Origin: Streptomyces fumanus
GTDB taxonomy: Bacteria; Actinomycetota; Actinomycetes; Streptomycetales; Streptomycetaceae
Direction: 5' to 3'
Assembly (NCBI RefSeq): GCF_014655295.1
Contig: NZ_BNBI01000006.1
Location: 62,001-126,000 of the forward strand
Length of the DNA: 64,000 nucleotides
In this document: piece after piece, positions 53,316-62,400 of the stretch
How positions within the stretch are numbered: the first letter of the stretch is position 1
Layout: every line of letters begins with the position of its first letter
The notes under the pieces: model-generated
Database searches by the model: none
Told to the model about the DNA's origin: nothing
Seen by the model: the letters and a program-made list of their open reading frames with translations, nothing else
Translations under genes and position numbers: made by a program

Positions 53316-54459
53316 CAAGCTCGTGCCGGCCCAGTGCCAGGGAGACCGCGGTCAGCGCGCTGTTGAACGACACCTCCGACAGCAGCCCCGGCGCCGCGAC
53401 CTGGTCCCCGGCCAGGTACACCCCGTCGCCCCGGTCCACGGCCGGCCGGTCCCGCCAGGTGGTGCCGGGCGGGTCGACGGCGCCGGTACGGCCCTGCGCC
53501 ACCGCCTCCCGCCGCCAGGTGACCCGTTCCCGCCAGCCCGGGAACCCCAGGTCGAGCAGGCGCTCGGCACGGGCCGTGCCGAGCGCCCTGGGCTCGTCCG
53601 GCCCGATCGGGATCTGCCCCTGGAGGAGCTGCTCGCCCGCCGGTGCCAGGGTGCGGTCCTGCGCGGTGAACCGCTCGATCCAGCCCGGCGCGTCCAGGTC
53701 GGAGACCGCGAACGCGTCCCCGCGCCGGGTCCGTACGGCCAGGTCGAGCAGGACGGTACGGCCGCTGGGCCAGGTCAGCGTGGCGTCGCCGAGCAGTTGG
53801 CGGGCGGCGTCCAGGGAGGTGGCGACGACCACCGGGGCGCCGGTGGGCAGGGCGTCGACCCGGGAGCGCGTCTCCACCCGGACCCCGAGGTTCCAGGCGC
53901 GGGCGGCCATCCGGTCGATCAGCGCCGACCAGCCGCCGCGCGGATAGTGCGCCTCGGGCGGCAGCTTCGCGGCCCGGCGCAGCCGCTCCTGCACGAAGGC
54001 GGCGGACAGCGCGCCGGGGTCGTGGTGGAAGAGGGCGACGGCGCAGTAGTGGGCGGCGACGCGGGCGGCCTCCTCGCCGGCCACCCCGGTGGCCCAGGTC
54101 AGGAAGTCGGTGCCGACGGGCGCGGGGCCGACCCGGCGGCGCAGCAGCTTCAGCATCGCGGGCGGCGGGACGCGGCGCAGCGCGTCCCGGTACCGGAACC
54201 GCAGCCGGGTCCCCTCCAGCGGGGGCAGCAGCGCCAGCGGGCCGATGAGGTCGCGCCGGCGGAGCCAGGCCCAGTGCGGGCCGCCGTTGTAGAGGGCGTG
54301 CGGGCCCTCGTTGGTCCGGTACGGTCCCTCGGCGGTCCGCGCCCGGCCGCCGAGGGTGTGATGGGCCTCGTACAGGGTGACCTTGGCGCCCGCCTCGGCG
54401 GCGGTGACGGCCGCGGTGAGTCCGGCGAAGCCACCACCGATGACGGTGATGCGGTGCAT
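53299..54459 (-). CDS. FAD-dependent oxidoreductase (phytoene desaturase-like)
   Basis: 386 residues. HRITVIGGGFAGLTAAVTAA is the dinucleotide-binding GxGxxG motif, followed by KVTLYEAHHTLGGRARTAEG. RDGVYLAGD is replaced here by DGVYLAGDQVAAPGLLSEVS, the C-terminal FAD-contact motif of amine-oxidase/phytoene-dehydrogenase relatives. ATG 54459 begins at the conserved fold. The substrate is unknown; no carotenoid genes are nearby. Its tail overlaps the palindrome in front of the downstream operon. Confidence 0.85.
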   Translation of the reverse strand: MHRITVIGGGFAGLTAAVTAAEAGAKVTLYEAHHTLGGRARTAEGPYRTNEGPHALYNGGPHWAWLRRRDLIGPLALLPPLEGTRLRFRYRDALRRVPPPAMLKLLRRRVGPAPVGTDFLTWATGVAGEEAARVAAHYCAVALFHHDPGALSAAFVQERLRRAAKLPPEAHYPRGGWSALIDRMAARAWNLGVRVETRSRVDALPTGAPVVVATSLDAARQLLGDATLTWPSGRTVLLDLAVRTRRGDAFAVSDLDAPGWIERFTAQDRTLAPAGEQLLQGQIPIGPDEPRALGTARAERLLDLGFPGWRERVTWRREAVAQGRTGAVDPPGTTWRDRPAVDRGDGVYLAGDQVAAPGLLSEVSFNSALTAVSLALGRHELDLKHA

Positions 54460-54626
54460 GGGGGGCACACTCCCTTGGCTCGGGTTCTGCTGCTCTGCTG
54501 CTGCTTCTCCTGCTGCTACGACGGTCCCGCCGCCCGGAATGTGACATCGGCTCCCGTGTGTCAACGTCCCCGCAGGTCAACGCGGTTGTCCGTGGCGTTG
54601 TCAGTGGTGGGGGGCAGGATGGGGGC

Positions 54627-55301
54627 ATGGCGAGGAGAGCGGCGGGGGAGACGGTGCGGGCGGCCCGGCGGCCGGAGGTGCGGCTGCCGGCCCTGGAGCG
54701 ACACGGGGGCGGGGGGCTGGAGCCGGACGGGGACTACGACGGGCTGGACATGCGGGAGGCGGACTTCGCCGGGCAGGACGGCGCGGGCGCCCGCTTCATG
54801 GACTGCGCGCTGACGGGGTGCGCGCTGGACGAGACCTCGCTGCGCCGCGCCCGGCTGCTCGACTCGGTCCTCACCGGCGTCCGCGGTGTCGGCACCGATC
54901 TCGCCGAGGCCACCCTGCGGGACGTCGAGCTGGTCGACGCCCGGCTCGGCGGGACGCAGATGCACGGGGCGGTGCTGGAGCGGGTGCTGATCCGCGGCGG
55001 GAAGATCGACTTCCTGAATCTGCGGCGGGCCCGGCTCAAGGACGTGGTCTTCGAGGGGTGCGTGCTGGTCGAGCCCGACTTCGCCGGTGCCCGTCTGGAG
55101 CGGGTGGAGTTCGCCGGCTGCGCCCTGCGGGGGGCCGACTTCTCCGCCTCCGTCCTGGTCGACGTCGATCTGCGCGGGGCCGCGCCGCTGGAGATCGCCC
55201 GGGGCGTGGACCGGCTGGCCGGTGCGGTGATCAGTCCGGCCCAGCTCCTGGGCCTGGCTCCGGTGCTGGCGGCGGAGCTGGGGGTGCGGGTGGTGGCCTG
55301 A
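54627..55301 (+). CDS. Pentapeptide repeat protein
   Basis: 224 residues. From about residue 38 to 190 the sequence follows the A(D/N)LxX five-residue rhythm, for example DFAGQDGAGARFMDCALTGC, DLAEATLRDVELVDARLGGT, RRARLKDVVFEGCVLVEPDF and AGCALRGADFSASVLVDVDL, giving a right-handed quadrilateral beta helix. The basic N terminus (MARRAAGETVRAARRPEVRL) may act in binding. Some such proteins mimic DNA and protect gyrase, but most have unknown roles. Divergent from the FAD gene. Confidence 0.88.
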   Translation: MARRAAGETVRAARRPEVRLPALERHGGGGLEPDGDYDGLDMREADFAGQDGAGARFMDCALTGCALDETSLRRARLLDSVLTGVRGVGTDLAEATLRDVELVDARLGGTQMHGAVLERVLIRGGKIDFLNLRRARLKDVVFEGCVLVEPDFAGARLERVEFAGCALRGADFSASVLVDVDLRGAAPLEIARGVDRLAGAVISPAQLLGLAPVLAAELGVRVVA

Positions 55302-55334
55302 GAGGAGAGAGGAGAGAGGAGAGAGGAGAGGGGG
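55301..55334. repeat. 7-bp purine tandem repeat
   Basis: About four copies of agaggag directly after the pentapeptide gene stop, a pure-purine tract between two convergent genes. Confidence 0.8.
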
Positions 55335-55343
55335 CGGTGGGGG

Positions 55344-55844
55344 TCAGGGGACGCGGGGGAAGCGGGCCTGGAGGGTCCAGATCGCCGGGTTGTCGGCCAG
55401 GTCCTCGTGCATGTCGGTGAGGTCGGCGATCAGGTCGTGCAGGAAGTCGCGGGCCTCGCGCCGCAGTTCGGCGTGGGAGAAGGTCAGCGGCGGCTCGGAC
55501 GCGGGCCGCCACTCCGCCTCGATGTCCACCCAGCCGAACCGCCGCTCGAACAGCAGCCGGTCGGTGGACTCGGTGAAGTCCAGCTCGGCCCGCTGCGGCC
55601 GGGCGGCCCGGGATCCCGCCGGGTCCCGGTCGACGCGCTCCACGATGTCGCACAGCGCCCACGCGAAGTCCAGCACCGGCACCCATCCCCAGGCTGTGGA
55701 CAGCTCCCGGTCCGTCTCGGTGTCAGCGAGGTACACGTCCCCGGCGAACAGGTCGTGCCGCAGGGCGTGCACGTCCGCCCGCCGGTAGTCGGTCTGCGGC
55801 GGGTCGGGGAAACGGGGGGAGAGGGCGTAGCCGATGTCGAGCAC
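55344..55844 (-). CDS. Hypothetical protein
   Basis: 166 residues: LFAGDVYLADTETDRELSTA, WGWVPVLDFAWALCDIVERV, LDFTESTDRLLFERRFGWVD and ELRREARDFLHDLIADLTDM. Soluble, Asp/Glu-rich, mixed alpha/beta. Resembles immunity-type or DUF hypothetical proteins of Streptomyces, but I cannot name a family. ATG 55844. Confidence 0.6.
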   Translation of the reverse strand: MLDIGYALSPRFPDPPQTDYRRADVHALRHDLFAGDVYLADTETDRELSTAWGWVPVLDFAWALCDIVERVDRDPAGSRAARPQRAELDFTESTDRLLFERRFGWVDIEAEWRPASEPPLTFSHAELRREARDFLHDLIADLTDMHEDLADNPAIWTLQARFPRVP

Positions 55845-55873
55845 GGGACGATGGTGTCACGCCGCCGCGCACG

Positions 55874-57277
55874 TCAGGGACGGTCCGGCCGGCCGTCCCC
55901 GTACAGCCAGTCCGCCCAGAGCGAGGAGAGGTCCTCGCCGGGGGCGCGCCGCTCGGCGTACGCGGTGAAGTCGGCCGTGCTCGCGTTGCCGTGCCGGTGG
56001 TCGGCGGCCCAGTCGCGCAGCAGGGAGCGGAAGGCGGTGTCGCCGATCCGCTGCCGGAGCTTGTGCAGGACCATCGCGCCGCGCTGGTAGACGGGGGTGT
56101 CGGAGAGGTGCGCCGCGTCGGGCGGATCGGCGGGCGGGAACGCCCAGACGGCCTCGTTCTCCGCCGTACCGGCGAAGTAGCGGCCCTCGTACAGCGCGTC
56201 GAAGGTCTCCTGCGCGCTGTCCCCGCCGTGCTGCTCCTGCCAGAGCCACTCCGCGTAGGTGGCGAAGCCCTCGTTGAGCCACATGTCCCGCCAGGTCTTC
56301 GGCGTGACGGAGTCGCCGTACCACTGGTGGGCGAGTTCGTGGACGAGGACCAGGAGGTCGGGGGCGCCGGGGAAGACCGGCCGGTTCTGGGTCTCCAGCG
56401 CGTAGCCGGCGTCCTCCGGCCGGTCCACGATCGCGCCGGCCGAGGAGAACGGGTACGGGCCGAACAGGTCCCGGGCCCAGTCGAGCACCTCGGGAATCCG
56501 CCGCAGCACGGCCGCACTCGCCGCCGCCTGATCGGGGTCGACGGCGGTGTGCACCGGCAGTCCGTCCTCGGTGGTGGTACTGCGGAGCTGCCACTTGCCG
56601 ATCGCGACCGTGGCGAGGTAGCTCGCCATCGGCTCGGCGGTCCGCCACCGGTACGTCGTGCGGCCCTTCGCCGTCGTCCGGCCGGCCGGTTCGCCGTTGG
56701 AGACGGCGGCCAGGCCCTCCGGGACGGTGATCGACAGGTCGTAGGACGCCTTGTCGGAGGGGTGGTGGTTGCCGGGGAACCAGGCCATCGACCCGGTGGG
56801 CTCGCCCAGCGCGAGCGCCCCGTCGGCGGTGGGCAGCCAGCCCTCCTCGGAGCCGTCCGGGTCGGTGATCGTCTCCGGGGCACCGGAGTACCGCACCGCC
56901 ACCCGGAACGCCGTGCCCTCGGCCAGCTCCTCCGGCGGCCGGACGGTCAGCTCCTGCCCGGCGCGGTGGAAGCGGGCCGCCCGGCCCCCGACGGTGACCC
57001 GGGTGACGGTCAGCCCCTTGAGGTCCAGGTCGAACGCGGAGAGGTCCTGGGTGGCCCGCGCGGTGAGCGTCGCGGTGCCGGTGAGGCGGTGCGGGCCGGG
57101 GTCGTAGGCGAGGTCGAGGGCGTAGTGGCCGACGTCGTAGCCCGCGTTGCCCGCCTTCGGGAAGTACGGGTCGCGCACGCCGGAGCCGCCGGGGGTGCCC
57201 TGGACGCCGCCGCACCCGCCGAGCGCGGCGAGGGCGACCAGGGCGGTGCTCAGGGCGAGCGGACGGGACGGGCGCAC
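55874..57277 (-). CDS. M1 family zinc metallopeptidase, lipoprotein
   Basis: 467 residues. A lipobox signal (STALVALAALGGCGGVQG) places it on the outer face of the membrane. The beta-rich N-terminal domain (HYALDLAYDPGPHRLTGTAT) precedes the catalytic domain with VLVHELAHQWYGDSVTPKTW and MWLNEGFATYAEWLW, the HExxH-x18-E zinc site. The GAMEN-like exopeptidase motif is degenerate, and the domain after the catalytic one is short, so it is a compact M1 enzyme. It probably trims extracellular peptides. Confidence 0.9.
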   Translation of the reverse strand: MRPSRPLALSTALVALAALGGCGGVQGTPGGSGVRDPYFPKAGNAGYDVGHYALDLAYDPGPHRLTGTATLTARATQDLSAFDLDLKGLTVTRVTVGGRAARFHRAGQELTVRPPEELAEGTAFRVAVRYSGAPETITDPDGSEEGWLPTADGALALGEPTGSMAWFPGNHHPSDKASYDLSITVPEGLAAVSNGEPAGRTTAKGRTTYRWRTAEPMASYLATVAIGKWQLRSTTTEDGLPVHTAVDPDQAAASAAVLRRIPEVLDWARDLFGPYPFSSAGAIVDRPEDAGYALETQNRPVFPGAPDLLVLVHELAHQWYGDSVTPKTWRDMWLNEGFATYAEWLWQEQHGGDSAQETFDALYEGRYFAGTAENEAVWAFPPADPPDAAHLSDTPVYQRGAMVLHKLRQRIGDTAFRSLLRDWAADHRHGNASTADFTAYAERRAPGEDLSSLWADWLYGDGRPDRP

Positions 57278-57291
57278 CCCGTGATCCTATG

Positions 57292-57315
57292 GGCCGTATG
57301 CGGTGATACGGCCCC
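57292..57315. terminator. Small hairpin between hbpS-like and M1 peptidase genes
   Basis: GGGCCGTAT and ATACGGCCC form a perfect 9-bp stem with a 6-nt loop just downstream of the hbpS-like stop on the minus strand. Confidence 0.5.
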
Positions 57316-57366
57316 TACGCACGGCTGGTACGGCCCCTCGGCGTCGGCCAGTGAGCCGAGGAGGGC

Positions 57367-57933
57367 TCAGCGGGTCAGCGCCGCCGCGCCCGCCCGCGCG
57401 AACTTCTCGTCCAGGTCGCCGGACGGGGCCCCCGCCACGCCGATGCCGGCGACCGGGGCGTTCTTCGCGGTGACCGGGACCGCGCCGGCCAGGAACAGGG
57501 TGCCGGGGATGTCCTTCAGGTTCGGGGCCCCGGTGAGGCGGCCGGCCAGCTCGGAGGTGGGCGCGTTCCAGGAGACGGCGGTGTACGCCTTGCGCTCGGC
57601 GGACTCGTAGGACTGCGGGCCGGCGCCGTCGCCGCGCAGGGTGACGAGCGTGTTGCCGTTGCGGTCGACGACGGCCACGGTGACCCGCTGGTTCTCCTTC
57701 TCGGCGGCGTCCAGCGCGGCCTGGGCGGCCTTGACGGCGGCGTCGACGGTCAGGTGGGTGGAGGTGGTGGTCGCCCGGGAGGTGACGGAAGCGGCTGAGG
57801 CGGCGGCCGGGGTGGCGGCGGCGGGGCCGGCGCTGGCGGAGACCGTGCCGAAGGCGGTGGCGGTGGCGGCGACGGCGGTGAGCACGGTGGCGCCGGTGGC
57901 GACGCGGGCACGGCGGGAGAACGTCTTGCGCAT
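57367..57933 (-). CDS. hbpS: HbpS-like secreted haem-binding protein (GlcG/DUF336)
   Basis: 188 residues. A signal peptide (residues 1-36, [14 protein letters not shown]) with basic Arg-rich start, then the GlcG/HbpS domain: [60 protein letters not shown] and [20 protein letters not shown]. In S. reticuli, HbpS is extracellular, binds haem and interacts with the SenS sensor. Here it is divergent from a SenS/SenR-like pair, which supports the assignment. ATG 57933 has GAGGAG upstream. Confidence 0.85.
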   Translation of the reverse strand: MRKTFSRRARVATGATVLTAVAATATAFGTVSASAGPAAATPAAASAASVTSRATTTSTHLTVDAAVKAAQAALDAAEKENQRVTVAVVDRNGNTLVTLRGDGAGPQSYESAERKAYTAVSWNAPTSELAGRLTGAPNLKDIPGTLFLAGAVPVTAKNAPVAGIGVAGAPSGDLDEKFARAGAAALTR

Positions 57934-58148
57934 GGGTTCGCTCCTCGTGGGCTGGGGCCGGGCAGCGGGGGCTGTGCGGTCCGGCTGCCTTGGTCTCCAC
58001 CAGCCTCCGCCCCGCACCCGGCCCCCACGGTCGGCGTTCCGGCTGCTCACGGCGGACGGAATGGATGACGGCGGGGTCGTCCGATCGGTCGACCCCGGCC
58101 GCGCGCCGGGCGGCGACAATGAGGGTGTCCCGGAAGGAGGGCCGCACC

Positions 58149-59504
58149 GTGCCGAAGCCGACGCCGAAGCCGACGCCGAAGCCGGAGCCGACGCCGAAGC
58201 CGGAGCCGACGCCGAAGCCGGAGCCAGAGCCGACGCCGACGCCGACGCCGAAGGCGACGCCGGAGCGGGAGCCGACGCCGAAGCCGACGCCGCCCCCGGA
58301 GCCGGAGCTGACGCCGAAGCCGTACGACCCGGACGCCCGATGGCTCGGTGCCGTGCTGCACGCGGCGTTCCTCCTCCTGCTCGGCGGTGCCCTGGCCCGC
58401 TTCCTCCTCCGCCACCCGGGCGAACCCCGCACCCCGTGGATCATCGCCCTGTCGATCACCCTGGCGGCCCTGCACCTGCTGGGACCGGCGCTGGAGACCC
58501 CCGCCTCCCGTCCCGGGCGCCTCCGGCTGGGCCGGCTCGCCGCCGTCGTCGGGGTGTGGACGGTGCTCGTCCTGCTCGCGCCCAGCTTCTCCTGGTGCGC
58601 GGTCCCCCTCCTCTACACCGGCCTGCGCACCCTCCCGGCGCGGGCCGCGCTCGTCCTGGTCGGGGTGCTCACGGTGTTCGTGGTCGCCGCCCAGCTCCGC
58701 TTGGCCGGCCGCTTCGACCCGAACCTGCTGCTCGCGCCGCCCGCCGTCGCCGCCCTCGCCACCGCCGTGTTCCTGCGCGCCGAACGGCAGACGGCACGGC
58801 AGCGCGCCCTCATCGACGACCTGCTGCGCACCCGCCGTGACCTCGCCGCCGCCGAACGCCGCGAGGGCACCCTCGCCGAACGGCAACGGCTGTCCATGGA
58901 GATCCACGACACCCTCGCGCAGGGCCTGTCCAGCCAGCGGATGCTGCTCCAGGCCGCCGAGCGGGTCTGGGACACCGACGCCGACAAGGCCCGTACGCAC
59001 GTCCGGTCGGCCGCGTCCGTCGCCGAGCACAACCTCGCCGAGGCCCGCCGCTTCGTCCACGACCTGGCCCCCGCCGACCTCGCCGCCGGCGGCGGGCTTC
59101 CGGCGGCGCTGCGGGCGCTGGCCGCGCGGGAGTCCGGCGACCACCTCACCGTCCGCGTCCACGTCGACGACGGCGGACGGGACCCGCTGCTGCCGGACCG
59201 GGTCCGGTCGGCCCTGCTGCGCATCGCCCAGGGCGCCCTGGCCAACGTCCGCGAACACGCCGGTGCGCGGACCGCCGCGCTCACCCTCACCGTCCTGGAC
59301 GACACCGCCCTGCTCGACGTGGCCGACGACGGTCACGGCTTCGACCCCGCCGGGCCGGCCGCCGCCCCGGGGGGCGACCGGGGGCACGGTCTGCCCGCGA
59401 TGCGTGCCCGGCTGCGCCAGCTCGGCGGCACGCTGACCGTGGAGTCCGCCCCGGGCGAGGGCACCGTCGTCTCCGCCGCCGTTCCCCTGGAGCCACCCCG
59501 ATGA
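58149..59504 (+). CDS. senS: SenS-like sensor histidine kinase with proline-rich N terminus
   Basis: 451 residues. Residues 2-57 are a repetitive [15 protein letters not shown] tract encoded by tandem DNA repeats. Five predicted membrane helices follow at about 64-205 ([80 protein letters not shown] and [20 protein letters not shown]). The HisKA_3 domain carries the phospho-His in [14 protein letters not shown] (His253). HATPase has [20 protein letters not shown] and [14 protein letters not shown] 58149, with GGAAGGAGGG upstream, is preferred over longer ORF starts. In the S. reticuli system SenS senses redox or haem stress with HbpS. Confidence 0.85.
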   Translation: MPKPTPKPTPKPEPTPKPEPTPKPEPEPTPTPTPKATPEREPTPKPTPPPEPELTPKPYDPDARWLGAVLHAAFLLLLGGALARFLLRHPGEPRTPWIIALSITLAALHLLGPALETPASRPGRLRLGRLAAVVGVWTVLVLLAPSFSWCAVPLLYTGLRTLPARAALVLVGVLTVFVVAAQLRLAGRFDPNLLLAPPAVAALATAVFLRAERQTARQRALIDDLLRTRRDLAAAERREGTLAERQRLSMEIHDTLAQGLSSQRMLLQAAERVWDTDADKARTHVRSAASVAEHNLAEARRFVHDLAPADLAAGGGLPAALRALAARESGDHLTVRVHVDDGGRDPLLPDRVRSALLRIAQGALANVREHAGARTAALTLTVLDDTALLDVADDGHGFDPAGPAAAPGGDRGHGLPAMRARLRQLGGTLTVESAPGEGTVVSAAVPLEPPR

Positions 59505-60157
59505 CCACCCCCGCCCCCGGTCCCGCCCCCACGCCCGTCCGCGTCCTCGTCTGCGACGACCACGCCGTCGTACGCGCCGGACTGCTCGCGCTGCTCGACA
59601 GCGCCCCCGGCATCGAGGTGGTCGGCGAGGCGGGCACCGGCGAGGAGGCGCTCGCGCTGGCCGCGAAACTGGCGCCGGACGTGGTGCTGATGGACCTCCA
59701 GCTCGGCGAGGGCATCGACGGCGTCGAGACCACCCGCCGGCTCACCACCGGCCCCGCCCCCCGCCCGCACGTCCTGGTCCTCACCACGTACGACACGGAC
59801 GCCGACATCACCCGCGCCATCGCGGCCGGCGCCACCGGCTATCTGCTCAAGGCCGAGCGCCCCGAGGAACTCTTCGCCGCCCTCCGCGCCGCCGCCCGGG
59901 GGCAGACCGCGCTCTCCGCGCCCGTCGCCGGCCGGGTCATGGCCGGCCTGCGCAGCCCCCGCCCGGCCCTCACCGACCGCGAACGGGACATCCTCGCCCA
60001 GTTGGCCCGCGGCCTGGGCAACCGGGAGATCGCCCGCGCCCTGTTCATCAGCGAGGCCACCGTGAAGACCCATCTGCGCCGTGTCTACGACAAGCTCGGC
60101 GTCGACACCCGGGCCGGCGCGGTCGCGCTCGCGAAGGAGCAACGACTGCTGCCGTGA
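59501..60157 (+). CDS. senR: SenR-like response regulator
   Basis: 218 residues, NarL/LuxR type. Receiver: [40 protein letters not shown] (Asp65), [36 protein letters not shown]. Helix-turn-helix: [40 protein letters not shown]. It overlaps senS by 4 bp (ATGA) and should be phosphorylated by it; in S. reticuli SenR controls hbpS and the furS-cpeB redox genes. Confidence 0.9.
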   Translation: MTTPAPGPAPTPVRVLVCDDHAVVRAGLLALLDSAPGIEVVGEAGTGEEALALAAKLAPDVVLMDLQLGEGIDGVETTRRLTTGPAPRPHVLVLTTYDTDADITRAIAAGATGYLLKAERPEELFAALRAAARGQTALSAPVAGRVMAGLRSPRPALTDRERDILAQLARGLGNREIARALFISEATVKTHLRRVYDKLGVDTRAGAVALAKEQRLLP

Positions 60158-60180
60158 CCGCACGGTCCGGCCCACCGGAG

Positions 60181-60264
60181 ACGCCGGTCGCCGCCGTGGC
60201 CGTACCGTTCGGGCGCCAGGGAGCGCCGGTCGCCGCCGTGGCCCTACCGACCGGGCGCCAGGGA
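60181..60264. repeat. 42-bp tandem duplication
   Basis: Two adjacent 42-bp copies (60181-60222, 60223-60264) identical at 38 positions, in the gap after senR. Confidence 0.9.
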
Positions 60265-60272
60265 CCGCACGG

Positions 60273-60302
60273 AAAAGCCCCCCGGCACACAGCCGAGGGG
60301 CC
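60273..60302 (-). terminator. Terminator of terD gene
   Basis: On the minus strand GGCCCCTCGGC pairs with GCCGGGGGGC across a short loop and is followed by TTTT, a classical intrinsic terminator 20 bp after the terD stop. Confidence 0.75.
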
Positions 60303-60321
60303 CCGCGATGTCCCGGGAACG

Positions 60322-60897
60322 TCAGACGTTGACGCCGAAGTCCTGGGCGATGCCGGCCAGGCCCGAGGCGTAGCCCTGGCCGACGGCGCGGAACTTCCAC
60401 TCCGCGCCGTTGCGGTACAGCTCGCCGAAGACCATCGCGGTCTCCGTGGCCGCGTCCTCGGACAGGTCGTAGCGGGCGATCTCCGCGCCGCCGGCCTGGT
60501 TGACGATGCGGATGTAGGCGTTGCGGACCTGGCCGAAGTTCTGCGAGCGGCTCTCCGCGTCGTAGATCGAGACCGGGAAGACGATCTTGTCGATGTCGGC
60601 CGGGAGGGCGGCCAGGTTGACGTTGATCGCCTCGTCGTCGCCGGCGCCCTCGCCGGTGCGGTTGTCACCGGTGTGGACGATGGACTGGTCCGGCGTCTGC
60701 TTGTTGTTGAAGAAGACGAAGTGGGCGTCCGAGTAGACCTTGCCCTGGGTGTTGACCGCGATCGCGGAGGCGTCGAGGTCGAAGTCGGTGCCGGTGGTGG
60801 TGCGGACGTCCCAGCCGAGGCCCACGGTGACGGCGGTCAGGCCCGGAGCCTCCTTGGTGAGCGAGACGTTGCCACCCTTGGACAGGCTTACAGCCAT
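60322..60897 (-). CDS. terD: TerD family stress protein
   Basis: 191 residues. [80 protein letters not shown] and [20 protein letters not shown] are the TerD/calcium-binding signatures, with acidic loops DFDLDASA and DDEAINVNL that bind calcium. TerD proteins are linked to tellurite, phage and oxidative stress resistance and to Streptomyces development. No other ter genes are adjacent. Confidence 0.93.
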   Translation of the reverse strand: MAVSLSKGGNVSLTKEAPGLTAVTVGLGWDVRTTTGTDFDLDASAIAVNTQGKVYSDAHFVFFNNKQTPDQSIVHTGDNRTGEGAGDDEAINVNLAALPADIDKIVFPVSIYDAESRSQNFGQVRNAYIRIVNQAGGAEIARYDLSEDAATETAMVFGELYRNGAEWKFRAVGQGYASGLAGIAQDFGVNV

Positions 60898-61061
60898 TGT
60901 TGGGAGTCCCTTCCCTCGTGTACGTACGGCAAAAAAGCTACAGCTACCCCTATGAACGTCGGGGGAGGTCCGCAAGGTTCCGGGTCGCTTTACTTTCTTT
61001 ACCCGGGACACCCGGGTTACCCCGCATATTCGGGTGACGTGGACCGGTCACGGGCGGGAAC

Positions 61062-61499
61062 ATGGACGGCATGTCCGGTCCCCATGTCATCCGCGGTTCC
61101 GTCCTGCTGCCCGAGGCGGAGCTGATGTGGCGTTTCTCGCGGTCGTCCGGGCCCGGCGGACAGCACGTCAACACCACCGACAGCCAGGTCGAGCTCCGTT
61201 TCGACCTGGCCCGCACCGAGGCGCTGCCCCAGGCGTGGAAGGAGCGGGCGCTCCAGCGCCTGGCCGGGCGGCTCACCGACGGGGTCGTCACCGTCCGGGC
61301 CTCCGAGCACCGCTCCCAGTGGCGCAACCGCGAGGCCGCCGCCGTACGCCTGGCCGCGCTGCTCGCCGAGGCCACCGCGCCGCCGCCGAGGCCCCGCCGC
61401 CCGACCCGCGTCCCGCGCGGCATCAACGAGCGCCGGCTGCGGGAGAAGAAGCAGCGCGCCCAGACCAAGCGGGGCCGCACCGGCAAGGGCTGGGACTGA
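61062..61499 (+). CDS. arfB: Peptidyl-tRNA hydrolase ArfB
   Basis: 145 residues. The catalytic GGQ lies in SSGPGGQHVNTTDSQVELRF; the basic C-terminal tail (RLREKKQRAQTKRGRTGKG) inserts into the mRNA channel of stalled ribosomes, as in ArfB/YaeJ. It frees ribosomes lacking a stop codon. ATG 61062 or 61071 could be the start; both lie downstream of GGCGGGAA. Confidence 0.9.
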   Translation: MDGMSGPHVIRGSVLLPEAELMWRFSRSSGPGGQHVNTTDSQVELRFDLARTEALPQAWKERALQRLAGRLTDGVVTVRASEHRSQWRNREAAAVRLAALLAEATAPPPRPRRPTRVPRGINERRLREKKQRAQTKRGRTGKGWD

Positions 61500-61536
61500 C
61501 CCGGCCGCCCGGTGCCGGTACCGCCCCCGGAAGCGC

Positions 61537-62127
61537 TCAGCCCAACTGCCGGTACCGCCCCCGGAAGTACGTCAGCGGCCCGCCGTCCGCGCTCGGCACC
61601 CGCGCGCTCAGCACCCGCCCGATCACCAGGGTGTGGTCCCCGGCCGGCACCCGCCGCTCGGTCCGGCACTCCAGGGTCGCCAGCGCGCCGCCCACCAGCG
61701 GGGCGCCGGTGACCTCCCCGCGCGTGTAGGGGATGTCCTCGAACAGCAGCCGGTCGCTGATCCGGCCCTTCATCGCGAACCGGCCGGCGATGTGCCGCTG
61801 GCTCTCCGACAGCACCGAGACCGCCCACAGCGGCTGCTCGTCCAGCAGGTCGTCCATCCGGGAGCCCTCCCGCAGGCTCACCAGCACCAGCGGCGGGTCG
61901 AGGGAGACCGACATGAAGGCGGTCGCCGTCATGCCCACGTCCTCGCCGCCCGGCGCGGACGGGTCGTCGGCGTCCAGCGGCGGCTCCCCGGCGGTCACCA
62001 GGACCACGCCCGAGGCCAGCCGGGACATGGCGGCGCGGAACTCCTCGTTGCTCACCCCCTCAGCATGCCCGGCGGCGGGGGACCGCGACGTGGAAGGGGC
62101 GGGAGCGGCAGGGGAAGTGTTCGGCAC
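61537..62127 (-). CDS. Flavin reductase family protein
   Basis: About 196 residues. FRAAMSRLASGVVLVTAGEP, GMTATAFMSVSLDPPLVLVS, AVSVLSESQRHIAGRFAMKG, GALATLECRTERRVPAGDHT and LTYFRGRYRQLG match FMN-binding flavin reductases (HpaC/ActVB type), which supply reduced flavin to monooxygenases. No partner is adjacent. ATG 62127 is used; GTG 62055 (VSNEEFRAAMSRL) is a plausible internal start that would remove a Ser/Pro/Ala-rich leader. Confidence 0.85.
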   Translation of the reverse strand: MPNTSPAAPAPSTSRSPAAGHAEGVSNEEFRAAMSRLASGVVLVTAGEPPLDADDPSAPGGEDVGMTATAFMSVSLDPPLVLVSLREGSRMDDLLDEQPLWAVSVLSESQRHIAGRFAMKGRISDRLLFEDIPYTRGEVTGAPLVGGALATLECRTERRVPAGDHTLVIGRVLSARVPSADGGPLTYFRGRYRQLG

Positions 62128-62271
62128 CCCGCCACGCTAATCGCCGCCCCGCGCGGCCCGCATCGGACCCCGGTCGCAGGCCGGACCTAGGACCCCAGGA
62201 CGAGCAGCCCGGAGTGTTCAGGAAACGCACGGGAAAGTGCGGAAACATCGCCCGATTGTTCATGTTTCGCT

Positions 62272-62285
62272 GTGACTTGAGTCAC
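62272..62285. promoter_or_regulatory. BldD-box-like palindrome upstream of cdgB
   Basis: GTGACTTGAGTCAC is a near-perfect palindrome matching the BldD consensus (TnACnC(A/T)GAGTnA-type) as I recall it. It lies 116 bp upstream of the cdgB start. cdgB is an established BldD target in S. coelicolor. Confidence 0.7.
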
Positions 62286-62400
62286 AAGGAGTAGGAATTG
62301 TTGACCCTGTGTACCGAGTGGGCAGCGCGCTGTGATTCAGTGGCGGGGAAGCTGCACGAGAACCCTTGATTCGCTGCGAGGTCTCGGGGGGAGGGCGAGC

